NCBI GenBank assembly: GCA_020725805.1
Contig: DYEF01000091.1
Coordinates: 1-54,215, forward strand
Direction: 5' to 3'
Length of the DNA: 54,215 bases
DNA from: Bdellovibrio sp.
Lineage (GTDB): Bacteria; Myxococcota; SpSt-1050
Each line of letters begins with the position of its first letter. Position 1 is the first letter of the stretch. Shown here in pieces: positions 43,314-52,602 of this stretch. A program made the position numbers and the translations under genes. The notes under the pieces were generated by a model, which was not told the DNA's origin, ran no database searches, and saw nothing but the letters and a program-made list of their open reading frames with translations.

Positions 43314-44948
43314 GTGATGAGTGGTTATATGAATAATATCGAGATGCTCGACAGAGAGATTCTGGAATATATTCTGGACTTTCTGCCTGACGCTATGTTC
43401 GCAATCGACAGGGAAGGCCGTGTAATAAAGTGGAACAGGGCTGTTGAAGAGATGACAGGGGTTAAGGCCTCGGATATTATTGGTAAAGGTGATTATGAGG
43501 TTGCTGTACCTTTTTATGGCCATAAGAGACCGGTACTTGCCCATTATGCAATGCTGATTGATGAAAAGGATATAGAAAAGAATTACTCGACTATCAAACA
43601 GGAAGGTAATGTACTGATTGCCGAGGTCTATGTGCCGTTTCCGGGATACAGGAAGGAGGGTGCGTGGTTGTGGGGGAGGGCGGCTCCGCTATATAATGCC
43701 GAAGGTGTCATAATAGGTGCTGTTGAGGTGGTCAGGGATATTACTGAGAGAAAGAGAATGGAGGAAGAAAGACTCCTTATCGAAAGGAACAAGGCCGAGA
43801 GCGAAAAGAACAAGAGTATAGAGATTCTCGCCGCGGGTGTGGCGCACGATTTCAATAATATTCTGATGGCAATTCTCGGTTATGCCGACCTGATTAATGT
43901 CTCAAATACGAGTGAAAATATAAGAAAACATATAACCGAAATAAAAAAAGCCGTCCTGCGGGGTTCGGAACTCAGTCAGCAGATGCTCAGGTTTGCCGGA
44001 AAGACGAATGTGGTCTTCGAACCGGTAAATCCTTCACAGATTGTTACGGATATCATTGACCTTCTGAGAGTCTCTGTCTCCAGAAAGATCGAGATTCAGC
44101 TGAATGCCGGCAGCAGTGACCTTTTCATCAGAGGTGACCCGACACAGCTTAGACAGATTATTCTGAATCTTGTATTGAATTCCGCGGAGGCAATCGGAGA
44201 TAAAACAGGTGTGATAAGGATAGATATAGACAGGATTTATGCAGATAAGGAGTTTCAGAGGTCCTTTTTGAGGGGATTTGATTGTGAGGAAGGATATTAC
44301 ATCAGGATAGGGATAACGGACAACGGCTGCGGAATGGACGAAGAGGTTCTCAAACATATATTCGAGCCGTTCTTCTCCACCAAGTTTGCCGGCCGTGGTC
44401 TCGGTATGGCCGAAGTTCTCGGAATCATCAGGTCACATAAGGGTGCAATCAGGGTTACAAGCCGTGTTGGTGAAGGGTCGACTTTTGAAATATATCTGCC
44501 GTCAGTGAGCAAATCGGAATTTTCGGATAAGGATGGGGAAGATTTGTCAGGGAATATCAGGAAATTTTCCGGAACTGTACTTCTTGCAGATGATGAAGAT
44601 GCAGTGCGGTTATCGGTAGGAGCGATGCTCAAAAGGCTTGGGTTTGAAGTATTAGTGGCAGAAGATGGTGAGGAGGCACTGAAATTATATATTTCGATGA
44701 AGAAAAAACCTGAATTCATGTTTCTGGATATTCTGATGCCTGCGATGGATGGTGTGGAATTGTTAAGAGAGGTTAGAAAGATCAATCCATTTCAAAAAGT
44801 AGTTTTCATAAGTGGATTTACAGGAAATAAAATAAACCTGTCAGGATTAAATGAAAAAATAACCGCTTTTATCCAAAAGCCGTTTGATGCTTATGCTTTA
44901 TCAGATGTTATTTCAAAACTGAATGATAAGGAGGAAGAAAAAGTATGA
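43314..44948 (+). CDS. Hybrid histidine kinase PAS-HisKA-HATPase-REC
   Basis: The 544-aa cytoplasmic protein has a PAS domain (about 10-140; ILDFLPDAMFAIDREGRVIKWN), a HisKA domain with H-box His178 (AAGVAHDFNNILMAILGYA), a HATPase (NLVLNSAEAIG, DNGCGMD, GRGLGMAEV) and a C-terminal receiver with Asp472 (MFLDILMPAMDG). All catalytic residues are present, a useful contrast with the hybrid protein at 7.6 kb. ATG 43314 or ATG 43329 may be the start. It is coupled by ATGA to a UbiA-family gene. Inverted repeats flank its promoter. Confidence 0.93.
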   Translation: MMSGYMNNIEMLDREILEYILDFLPDAMFAIDREGRVIKWNRAVEEMTGVKASDIIGKGDYEVAVPFYGHKRPVLAHYAMLIDEKDIEKNYSTIKQEGNVLIAEVYVPFPGYRKEGAWLWGRAAPLYNAEGVIIGAVEVVRDITERKRMEEERLLIERNKAESEKNKSIEILAAGVAHDFNNILMAILGYADLINVSNTSENIRKHITEIKKAVLRGSELSQQMLRFAGKTNVVFEPVNPSQIVTDIIDLLRVSVSRKIEIQLNAGSSDLFIRGDPTQLRQIILNLVLNSAEAIGDKTGVIRIDIDRIYADKEFQRSFLRGFDCEEGYYIRIGITDNGCGMDEEVLKHIFEPFFSTKFAGRGLGMAEVLGIIRSHKGAIRVTSRVGEGSTFEIYLPSVSKSEFSDKDGEDLSGNIRKFSGTVLLADDEDAVRLSVGAMLKRLGFEVLVAEDGEEALKLYISMKKKPEFMFLDILMPAMDGVELLREVRKINPFQKVVFISGFTGNKINLSGLNEKITAFIQKPFDAYALSDVISKLNDKEEEKV

Positions 44949-45841
44949 GTTTAAAGGATTTTTTTGGGATTATTAGAGCACCGTTTCTTATTCTTGCACC
45001 TATGTGTGTTTTGCTTGGAGTAGCCACTGCGTATAGTCAGGGTGTCGAATTGTCTCCGTTTAATTTATTTCTGGTTTTTCTAGGTGGTGTTATGGCACAT
45101 ATTTCGGTCAATTCACTTAATGAGTATTTCGATTTCAGAAACGGTCTCGATTTCAAGACATTAAAGACACCCTTTTCCGGTGGAAGCGGTACCCTCGTAT
45201 CAAAACCATATCTTGGCAGATATGCCCTTATTATCGGTCTTCTATCAGCTTTTGTCGTTATAATGATTGGAATTTACTTTATTAATCAGAGAGGCGAAAA
45301 GATTTTGCTGTTTGGACTACTGGGACTTATAATGGTATTATTTTATCCGGTTATATTTGTAAAAAATTCTATATTATCGCTTATATCTCCGGGACTTGGT
45401 TTTGGAACTGCGATGGTTTTGGGGACACATATTGCACTTGGTGGCTCTGCAGGATTGAAGGAGGTACTTGTCTCTCTTGTCCCTTTTTTTCTGGTAAATA
45501 ATCTTTTACTGCTTAATCAGTTCCCCGACAAGGAGCCTGACGAGAGTGTCGGGAGAAAAAATGTAGTGATTATTTTAGGACGGAAGAGGGCAGCCGTTAT
45601 TTATCTGCTCTTTAATGTTTTTGCTTATCTAACCGTGGTCCTCGGTGTTGTTATGGACCGCTTTGGTCTATCTGCCCTGCTTGCCTTAATAACTATTATT
45701 TTTGCAATCCCTGCATCTCTGAAAGCTATTAAAAATTCAGATGATGTCAGGTCATTATTACCAGCGCAGGGGATGAATGTAATAGTAAATATTCTGACAC
45801 CATTGCTGCTGGCTATCGGTCTGATGGTCCGGTTGTCATAA
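44945..45841 (+). CDS. UbiA-family prenyltransferase (MenA-like)
   Basis: The 298-aa integral membrane protein has eight to nine helices and both prenyl-diphosphate/Mg motifs: NSLNEYFDFRNGLD in the first half and NQFPDKEPDESVGRKN in the second. The MenA branch attaches a polyprenyl tail to dihydroxynaphthoate in menaquinone synthesis, but other UbiA substrates are possible and no other quinone gene is near. Translational coupling to a sensor kinase is unusual and may hint at redox control. Confidence 0.87.
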   Translation: MSLKDFFGIIRAPFLILAPMCVLLGVATAYSQGVELSPFNLFLVFLGGVMAHISVNSLNEYFDFRNGLDFKTLKTPFSGGSGTLVSKPYLGRYALIIGLLSAFVVIMIGIYFINQRGEKILLFGLLGLIMVLFYPVIFVKNSILSLISPGLGFGTAMVLGTHIALGGSAGLKEVLVSLVPFFLVNNLLLLNQFPDKEPDESVGRKNVVIILGRKRAAVIYLLFNVFAYLTVVLGVVMDRFGLSALLALITIIFAIPASLKAIKNSDDVRSLLPAQGMNVIVNILTPLLLAIGLMVRLS

Positions 45842-45917
45842 ATAATATTCCCGTAATACCAGAGGTCAGCATAAAAGCATTCAGGATTTATAACCGGCAC
45901 TGAGTCCTATCGGTCTT

Positions 45918-46376
45918 TTATTCTGATTTGCACGGAGGGTCTTTTATCTCGAGTTTCTTTTCAGATAAAAATGTCTTCAATACGAACTTTTCGTCGGCAA
46001 ATTCATCCTGTTTTTTTATGAGCAGCCATTGTTTGGGCTTCCCCTTGAGGGCAAAGAGAGAGAATTCGCCTTTGAGAATACTGCCCCGGAGAAAGATAGT
46101 AAGTTTCTGTTTCCTAAAATCGCCATCTGTAATCTCAAAGTCACCTTTATCCCATATTACTACCGGACCAGCCCCGTACTGGCCTTCCGGAATAATTCCT
46201 TCATAATCGGCATATTCCAGCAAGTGGTCGTCGACAAGGATGGCGAGTCTCTTATCTTTGGGGTTCATTGACGGACCTTTGGGGATTGCCCATGATTTGA
46301 GTACTCCGTCTGTTTCGAGTCTGAAATCAAAATGAAGATTTGTGGCGTGATGTTCGTGAACGACAAAGATTGCCAT
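45918..46376 (-). CDS. Stand-alone LigD-type 3'-phosphoesterase
   Basis: The 152-aa protein equals the phosphoesterase domain of bacterial NHEJ ligase D, which trims 3'-phosphates and ribonucleotides at breaks. Signature residues are visible in FVVHEHHATNLHFDFRLE, SWAIPKGPSMNP, YEGIIPEGQYGAGPVVIWDKG and a late KQWLLIKKQD. No Ku or ligase domain is encoded here. The gene starts one base after the radical SAM stop, so the two are cotranscribed. Confidence 0.93.
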   Translation of the reverse strand: MAIFVVHEHHATNLHFDFRLETDGVLKSWAIPKGPSMNPKDKRLAILVDDHLLEYADYEGIIPEGQYGAGPVVIWDKGDFEITDGDFRKQKLTIFLRGSILKGEFSLFALKGKPKQWLLIKKQDEFADEKFVLKTFLSEKKLEIKDPPCKSE

Positions 46377-46377
46377 T

Positions 46378-47289
46378 TTATTTTCTCACCGGAATAAATT
46401 CACCGAATCCGTATCTCTCCGGATACTCCCTCCACGGACCTTCACAGACCCTGAAATATCTGCACTTTCTGCACTCTGGTCCTTTTGATTTCCCTTCCTT
46501 CAGTCTGAATTCGGTATAGTTTTCAACTACAAAGTCTGCATCATAAATAGTGGTGACAGGTATAATCTTTTCGGCGATATAATCCTCATATCCCTTCATA
46601 ATACAGTAAGGGATTGCTTCTGTCATAACCCGTCTGCCGGCTTTGATTCCGATATCAAGTCCTTTCTTTACATAGGGCTCTATCATTTTCATCCTCGGGA
46701 CGACCCGTTCGAAATATTCGAGTGCGGTCCCGACCGGATGGACGAATGCAAACTGATACTGGTCGACCCCGAGCCGAACAAGGAGTGAGGCAAGTTCCGG
46801 AAGATGCCTGAAATTGCTCTTCGTAATTACGGAATTAGTCAGGACATACTGGTTTAGTGACTTCAGGTTTTTTATTGCGGCAACTGTTTGTTCAAACGAA
46901 CCTCTCGAGCGCGTAAGAAAATCGTGCAGGGCCGCTGTGTGTCCGTGAAGTGCAGGAGAGAATTCGTTTGCACCGGCCCTGATTGCATCTTCACAGAATT
47001 TTTTGTAGGCAAACATCCTGCCGTTTGTCTGAATCTGGATAATGCGGAAATCAAGACCTTTTGCAAATCTGACGAGTTCGATAAAATCCTTTCTGATGGT
47101 TATTTCGCCGCCTGTGAATACAATCGAATCGGCTATCTTTCTGGACTCCTCCAGTTTCTTCTGTATTTCCTTCGTGGTGAAATCCCCTATATCATATCTC
47201 TTTCTCCCCTGTACACAGAAGAGGCATCTGTTATTGCAGGAGAAGCCTACCTTTACATCGACTCTCTTTTCACTTCTAATTCTTGACAT
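46378..47289 (-). CDS. Radical SAM protein with C-terminal cysteine cluster
   Basis: The 303-aa enzyme binds a [4Fe-4S] cluster through the Cys-x3-Cys-x2-Cys motif in FSCNNRCLFCVQG, followed by the SAM motif VFTGGEITIRKD. A C-terminal CRKCRYFRVCEGPWREYPERYGFGEF segment probably holds an auxiliary cluster or zinc. The pattern resembles MoaA-like peptide or RNA modifying enzymes, but the substrate is not evident. It is divergent from the TPR lipoprotein (29 bp) and cotranscribed with the LigD-type phosphoesterase. Confidence 0.87.
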   Translation of the reverse strand: MSRIRSEKRVDVKVGFSCNNRCLFCVQGRKRYDIGDFTTKEIQKKLEESRKIADSIVFTGGEITIRKDFIELVRFAKGLDFRIIQIQTNGRMFAYKKFCEDAIRAGANEFSPALHGHTAALHDFLTRSRGSFEQTVAAIKNLKSLNQYVLTNSVITKSNFRHLPELASLLVRLGVDQYQFAFVHPVGTALEYFERVVPRMKMIEPYVKKGLDIGIKAGRRVMTEAIPYCIMKGYEDYIAEKIIPVTTIYDADFVVENYTEFRLKEGKSKGPECRKCRYFRVCEGPWREYPERYGFGEFIPVRK

Positions 47290-47318
47290 ATTCCAAAATA
47301 CACCTATGATAATCTGCT

Positions 47319-48677
47319 ATGAACAGAAGATTCACGGCAATCATCTGCATTGCAATATTATATATTTTTCAGGGTTGTGCAACAGAATACAGCAGGAAGA
47401 AAATTGTTGCCGATGCGGAGAGCTATCTTCAGAGAGGTAAGACAGACAGGGCATATTATGAATTTGAACGGGCACTGGATGACCATCCTGAAGATATTGA
47501 GCTGCACAAGGAATTTATTAGATTTGTCTCCCGTATTCACAGGTGTGAAGAAGCATCAAAGTATTATAATTCATCAAGGTTTGAAGACGGAAAACTGAGA
47601 CATATTTACTTTTATGCAAGGGCACTTCTGGGAATCTCCTGCTTCCTGAAGGATAAGAAAGAGGTATTGGGTGATTTTGAGGAGGCTCTCAGACTGGCGC
47701 CGGAGAATACCGAAGTCAGAATGAGGTATGCGGTAGTCCTGACAGAATACGAAATGTATAAGGAAGCATATACTGAATTCAGCAAACTATCATGGAAGAT
47801 AAATGATTCTCCTTCATTATACTCATATATTGCCCTTTGTTCGGCACATCTCGGTGACAGGGAGACAGTGAGGAAGTCGGTAAAACAGATGCTCTCACTC
47901 GGTTTTTCGCCTCAGGACCTTAAAAGGGCAAACGAATCTCTTGATATCATCAACTCGCATTGCCTCGATGTGCCCGATGATATAAGAGAGGAGTTCAGAA
48001 AGACATTCGATATGATTCTTATGGAGGAGAATCCCTCACAGGCAAAGAATGCAATCGAGAATTTTATTGTCAAATATCCCGGGGTGCCGGCGCTCCACCT
48101 CGTCAAGTCGCTATCTCTTGCACTCACAGGTGAATACTCTTCAGCTCTGTACGAACTCAATTCGGTTGAGATGGCCTCCGGATCCTGCAGTTATTTCCAG
48201 TATGCCGGAGGTATTATCTATCTTGGTGTGCAGAAGGAGGAGAAGGGTATTCTTCTGCTCGAGAGGGCAGTGGAGTATGACCCTCTGTTCGGTAGTGCAT
48301 ACAGGATTCTTTCGGAGCTATATCTGGCAAAGAAGGAGTATGTAAAGGCTTCGGATGCCCTAAGGATTTACCTGAAACTCAGTCCTGATGACCACAAAAG
48401 CCGCTTTATCTACGGGCGGACACTGTTAAAACTCGGCAGAATCAGCGAGGCAAAATCGGAGTTCGATTATATTGCCGGTAAAGAACCAGATAATATATTC
48501 GGAATTATCGGGAAGGGGCTTACCGAAAAGGCATATGCAAGGGTATCGAAGGACAAGAAAAAGAGGGAAGAGCACATCAAACGTTCTCTGGAGTATCTGA
48601 ACAGTGCTATCAAAAGAGACCCCGAAAACGAGAATATCAGGACACTTATTCAGTCTATAAACAGTGAGGAGGATTAG
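47319..48677 (+). CDS. TPR-repeat lipoprotein
   Basis: The 452-aa product has a lipoprotein signal (ICIAILYIFQG then Cys) and about nine TPR-like repeats, e.g. AESYLQRGKTDRAYYEFERALDDHP, FEEALRLAPENTEVRMRYAVV and YVKASDALRIYLKLSPDDH. It is probably a scaffold for envelope proteins. The next gene starts two bases after its stop, so it heads a unit with the FmdB-type, LEA14-like and kinase-SUMF1 genes. Confidence 0.87.
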   Translation: MNRRFTAIICIAILYIFQGCATEYSRKKIVADAESYLQRGKTDRAYYEFERALDDHPEDIELHKEFIRFVSRIHRCEEASKYYNSSRFEDGKLRHIYFYARALLGISCFLKDKKEVLGDFEEALRLAPENTEVRMRYAVVLTEYEMYKEAYTEFSKLSWKINDSPSLYSYIALCSAHLGDRETVRKSVKQMLSLGFSPQDLKRANESLDIINSHCLDVPDDIREEFRKTFDMILMEENPSQAKNAIENFIVKYPGVPALHLVKSLSLALTGEYSSALYELNSVEMASGSCSYFQYAGGIIYLGVQKEEKGILLLERAVEYDPLFGSAYRILSELYLAKKEYVKASDALRIYLKLSPDDHKSRFIYGRTLLKLGRISEAKSEFDYIAGKEPDNIFGIIGKGLTEKAYARVSKDKKKREEHIKRSLEYLNSAIKRDPENENIRTLIQSINSEED

Positions 48678-48679
48678 AT

Positions 48680-48889
48680 ATGCCGATTTTTGAGTACAGA
48701 TGCAAAAACTGCAAGAAGATATTTGAGGAACTTGTGAGGAACAAGGAACAGGTAATAACCTGCCCTGAGTGTAATAAGTCGGATGTCGAAAAACTGATGT
48801 CGGCATCGGTTCAGATAGGGGGAGAGAGTAAGGGTGGAGGTTCTTCCTGTTCGAGCTGTTCTTCAGGCAACTGTTCACACTGTCATTAA
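48680..48889 (+). CDS. FmdB-family zinc ribbon protein
   Basis: The 69-aa protein has the MPIFEYRCKNCKKIFEEL start and a second CPEC knuckle, the FmdB/CxxC-CxxC regulatory family. The tail is rich in Ser, Gly and Cys (CSSCSSGNCSHCH) and may bind another metal. The role is unknown. Confidence 0.92.
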   Translation: MPIFEYRCKNCKKIFEELVRNKEQVITCPECNKSDVEKLMSASVQIGGESKGGGSSCSSCSSGNCSHCH

Positions 48890-48898
48890 GGAGGAGTT

Positions 48899-49396
48899 AT
48901 GAAAAAGATACTAACTGTTTTTTGTTTTATATTTCTTTTGTTCTCTTCCGGTTGTGAGCTTCTTCAGAAAGAATTTATGGGGAGATACGGACTAAAAAAC
49001 TGCAGCTTCGAACTTACTTCCGTCAATGCAGATATTTACCCGAATTACTCTAATCTCTACAAGAGTTATGCCATTATAAATATGAATATCAGGGTCGATA
49101 ATCCGAACTCGTATAAGGTTATACTCGACAGGATGCTCTTCGACCTTCTTATTAATGACAAGGCGGTTTTAAGGGACATCGAGAATACTACAAAGAGAGA
49201 TGTTGACCCGGGGTCGAGTATGACATTCTCCATAGCAGTCAAGGTAACCTATGATGAGGTTAATAATGCAGCGGACGGACTTTTCGAAGGAATTAAAGAA
49301 GGGAATGTAGATTATAAACTGGATGCAACTGTATTCTTTGATTCAGAAGTTACTTCTTTCAGCTATAAGACAACAATTAAAGAAGGTAAGATTTAA
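48899..49396 (+). CDS. LEA14-like (WHy domain) lipoprotein
   Basis: The 165-aa lipoprotein (FIFLLFSSG then Cys) is followed by one beta-sandwich of the LEA2/WHy type: CSFELTSVNADI, INMNIRVDNPNSYKVILDRMLFDLLIND and DPGSSMTFSIAVKV. Such domains bind lipids or stabilise membranes under stress. AAGGAGGAG precedes ATG 48899, nine bases after the FmdB-type gene. Confidence 0.85.
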   Translation: MKKILTVFCFIFLLFSSGCELLQKEFMGRYGLKNCSFELTSVNADIYPNYSNLYKSYAIINMNIRVDNPNSYKVILDRMLFDLLINDKAVLRDIENTTKRDVDPGSSMTFSIAVKVTYDEVNNAADGLFEGIKEGNVDYKLDATVFFDSEVTSFSYKTTIKEGKI

Positions 49397-49458
49397 GTTG
49401 CACCCGACTATTGTTATATGATATATAACTTTTTGTTTTTATTCAAGGAGTAGAGGCC

Positions 49459-51999
49459 GTGATATGTTATAAATGCGGAAGTCATGTCCCGGATGGTTCA
49501 AAGACCTGTCCTACCTGTGGCAATAGTTTTGAAAAAGACAGCAAGAAGCAGGATTCGAAGGTAAAGCCACAGCCGAAGGCAAAGGAGAAGATAGGGTTCG
49601 ATATCGGTGATCTGGTAGCAGGCAGATATAAAATAAAAGCGAGAATCGGTGAAGGACCATCGGGAGTGGTCTTCCGTGTGCTTGATACTGAGATGGACGT
49701 AGATATTGCTCTGAAGGTAATATACAAGAGCGTTATTGAAAATGAGGCTGAAAACAAGAAGTTCCAGTCAGAGATGAGAATAGCCCGCAAGATCGCCCAT
49801 CAGAATATCGTCAGGGTTTACGATATCGACAGGGATAATGGTTATTCGTTTTATACAATGCAGCTTCTTGAAGGTCTTACCTTAAAGAAGATTATCAATC
49901 TCCGGACGGATAAGAAGCAGGTATTCTCGTTACAGGAAATCGAGCCGATATTTATACAGATTTTCAATGCACTGAGTGCTGCCCAGAGTTTTACTTATCA
50001 CGGCAACCTCAAACCCGAAAATATTATGATTCTTCCGGACCTCCTCAAGGTCTGTGATTTCTGTCTTGCGAAGGCACTGGGCAACGAAAAATTCAATGAG
50101 ATAAACGGCGCAAATGAGATATATATTGCACCCGAGATTAAATACAACTGGGATATCGTTGACTCGCGGGCAGATATCTATTCGATGGCAGTAATCATTT
50201 ACGAGATGGTAACCGGAGAGAAGTTCAAAAGTCTTCCGGTGTCGGCATCCCTCAAGAATCCCAATGTTCCGAAATCGATTGACAGTTTTCTCAATAAGGC
50301 ACTGAGCGAGGAACAGGATAAAAGATACGATTCGCTAAATGAGTTCATCGAGGAATTCAAGAAGGTTGTCGATAAGGAGGCCTCTTCAGGATACGAGGAA
50401 GGTCCCGAGGACGAGGAATTCATCGAGATTTCGACTGATGATTTCGAACTCATCGAGACACAGGAGAGGGAGAAGACACGCAAGAGGCTGCCCAAAGACA
50501 GGATTTTCTTCAGTGTGGAAGAGGAACTCAAGAAGAAGAAGGGAGAGGAGGAGGAGACGGAATCCTTAAAAGAAGAGGAGGGCGGCGAAGAATCTGTGAG
50601 ACCTTCTTCAAAGAGGCCGGAAAAGAAAGTCAGTCAGTTTGAAGAAGCCGATGAAGAAGAATCAAGAGAGGAGATAGTGGTAAAGAGAAGACCATTACCT
50701 CCTCCTGTAAAGGAAGAAGTAAAGACACCTCCTCAGAAGGAGATAAAGGTAGAGAAACCCGTAAAGCCATCTGCACCGCCCCCGCCTTCGGGTCATCAGG
50801 GTTCGAAGAGTATGGTAATCCCGATGATGATTCTGGTAATCATTCTTGCAGTTCTGGGAGGTGGAGTCTTTCTGCTCTACAAGGCTATGGAGAATCAGAG
50901 GGAGAGAGACAGGATTATGCTTGAGCAGCAAAGGATGGAGATTGAAAAGCAGAGAATGGCTCTTGAAAAGTATCAGCAGGAACTGCTCGCCCAGCTCGAG
51001 GCAGCCAAAAAATCTATGGCACAGCCAAAACCGGAGACAGATAAACCTAAAACTCCGGAACAGATAAAAAAGGAAGAAGAAGAGAAGAAAAAACTGATGG
51101 AACTCGAGGCGAGACTCTCCGAATTACAGAAGGAAAAAGAGAACCTTGATAAGAAGAGAGATGAAATTAAGGTTAAGGAGAAGACTGTCAAGAAAGAGGA
51201 GAGACCCAAATATCAGGAAGAACCGCCAAAGAAGAAGGAGAGACCGGTAAAGGAGACCGAGCCACCCAAAAAGATAGAAGTTGTAAAGGCAGAGGAGAAG
51301 AAGGCCGAACCTGCAAGAATTGAGGAGGCAAAGAAAGAGGAACTGAGACCTGTCGAGGAGCAGCCCAAAGTTGAGGAGAAGAAGGAGGAACCTGCAAAGG
51401 AAGAGAAGGCCACAGAAGAGACCCCGCCTCCGCCTCAGGAGAAGAAGCCTCAGTGCCCGAAAGGTATGGTATTGATTCCTGAGGGGACATTCACTATGGG
51501 TTCGTCCCCGTCTGACCCGATGAAGGGGTTTGGCGAAAAGAATAATACACAGGTTACAACACCCGCTTACTGCATCGATATCTTCGAATACCCCAATAAG
51601 AGAGGTGTCACTCCTAAGACGAATGTCGGTCAGCAGGAGGCTGAATCTCTCTGTCAGAAAGCAGGGAAGAGACTCTGTTCAGAGGAAGAATGGGAGAAAG
51701 CATGCAAGGGCCCCGGCAATGCAAAATTTGCCTATGGCAACACATTTGTACCGGGGAAGTGTAATACCGCAGATGCCGAAGGAAACAAGAGTGGCCTTCA
51801 GGCCTCCGGTTCACTCTCGGGCTGTGTAAGCGGTTACGGAGTCTATGATATGTCAGGCAACGCCGCTGAAATCACAAAGAACGCAGTCAAGGGAGGGTCG
51901 GCAGATAAGGCTGACTATGCCTCCAGATGCGCGGCCCGTGTCGCCAAGACAGCGGCTTCTCCAATGACAGGATTTAGGTGCTGTGCAGATCCGAAGTAA
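49459..51999 (+). CDS. Zinc-ribbon / pseudokinase / TM / coiled-coil / SUMF1-fold fusion
   Basis: The 846-aa protein starts at GTG 49459. Order: zinc ribbon (CYKCG...CPTCG, 3-21), kinase fold (about 55-310), acidic linker, one membrane helix (about 454-477), a long Lys/Glu-rich coiled coil (480-660) and a SUMF1 domain (CPKGMVLIPEGTFTMGS to GFRCCADPK). The catalytic loop reads HGNLKPEN: Asn183 (codon 50005-50007) replaces the proton-accepting Asp, and DFG is DFC, so it is almost certainly a pseudokinase. The ATP-anchoring Lys (IALKVI) remains. SUMF1 lacks both FGE active cysteines in VKGGSADKADYASRCAAR. It is a larger relative of the fusion at 22.4 kb; the CopZ-like gene begins inside its last codons. 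Confidence 0.9.
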   Translation: MICYKCGSHVPDGSKTCPTCGNSFEKDSKKQDSKVKPQPKAKEKIGFDIGDLVAGRYKIKARIGEGPSGVVFRVLDTEMDVDIALKVIYKSVIENEAENKKFQSEMRIARKIAHQNIVRVYDIDRDNGYSFYTMQLLEGLTLKKIINLRTDKKQVFSLQEIEPIFIQIFNALSAAQSFTYHGNLKPENIMILPDLLKVCDFCLAKALGNEKFNEINGANEIYIAPEIKYNWDIVDSRADIYSMAVIIYEMVTGEKFKSLPVSASLKNPNVPKSIDSFLNKALSEEQDKRYDSLNEFIEEFKKVVDKEASSGYEEGPEDEEFIEISTDDFELIETQEREKTRKRLPKDRIFFSVEEELKKKKGEEEETESLKEEEGGEESVRPSSKRPEKKVSQFEEADEEESREEIVVKRRPLPPPVKEEVKTPPQKEIKVEKPVKPSAPPPPSGHQGSKSMVIPMMILVIILAVLGGGVFLLYKAMENQRERDRIMLEQQRMEIEKQRMALEKYQQELLAQLEAAKKSMAQPKPETDKPKTPEQIKKEEEEKKKLMELEARLSELQKEKENLDKKRDEIKVKEKTVKKEERPKYQEEPPKKKERPVKETEPPKKIEVVKAEEKKAEPARIEEAKKEELRPVEEQPKVEEKKEEPAKEEKATEETPPPPQEKKPQCPKGMVLIPEGTFTMGSSPSDPMKGFGEKNNTQVTTPAYCIDIFEYPNKRGVTPKTNVGQQEAESLCQKAGKRLCSEEEWEKACKGPGNAKFAYGNTFVPGKCNTADAEGNKSGLQASGSLSGCVSGYGVYDMSGNAAEITKNAVKGGSADKADYASRCAARVAKTAASPMTGFRCCADPK

Positions 52000-52516
52000 A
52001 AATAGTAATAATTGTTGTTCCTCGGGCTGCAATTGCAGTTCAGAGATAACAGAAAGCGAAATTTGCCGTTATTGTAAGTCTTCAGGGATTTCTGTTAAAG
52101 GTCAGGTTCTGAAAACATTTCTGAAAGAAGAATGGAGTAAAGATATTGCGGAGAATGCAAATTTCTCTCTATGCTCAAATCCCGGTTGTAATATTTCTTA
52201 TTTCTCAAACAGAGAGAATGTATATTTTACGACAGAGGATTTGAAGTTACCAATATGGTTCAAGCGTGGTGCAGAACCCAAGATAATCTGTTATTGTCAC
52301 AGAATTACAGAGGAGATGATAAGAGAACAGGTGGAAAAACATAATCTTACTTCTTTTAGGGATATAGTATTGAAATACCGAAAGAAAATAGTTTGCAATT
52401 GTGACCGTTTAAACCCTACCGGTAATTGTTGTACAAAATACTTCTATGCTGTGATAAATGATACCCTGAAGTCTCTCGGGAGACCGGAAGTAGAAGTACC
52501 TGAGAACTGCTGCTGA
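51983..52516 (+). CDS. CopZ-like zinc/[2Fe-2S] metallochaperone domain protein
   Basis: The 177-aa protein resembles the N-terminal half of archaeal CopZ: zinc-binding cysteines (CRYCKSSG, LCSNPGCNISYFS), the FTTEDLKLPIWFK strand and a BFD-like [2Fe-2S] site (CYCHRITEEMI and CNCDRLNPTGNCC). The C-terminal HMA copper domain of CopZ is absent and no copper ATPase is near. A Cys-rich N-terminal tail (CCSSGCNCSS) may be a further metal site. GTG 51983 overlaps the previous stop by 17 bases. Confidence 0.8.
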   Translation: MQIRSKNSNNCCSSGCNCSSEITESEICRYCKSSGISVKGQVLKTFLKEEWSKDIAENANFSLCSNPGCNISYFSNRENVYFTTEDLKLPIWFKRGAEPKIICYCHRITEEMIREQVEKHNLTSFRDIVLKYRKKIVCNCDRLNPTGNCCTKYFYAVINDTLKSLGRPEVEVPENCC

Positions 52517-52602
52517 ACAATAAATATAATTTTGGTTTATATACCTTTAAATTACTGTTGTCATATTTTGCTTTCAGCATATCAGCACTAATTCCTCTGC
52601 GG

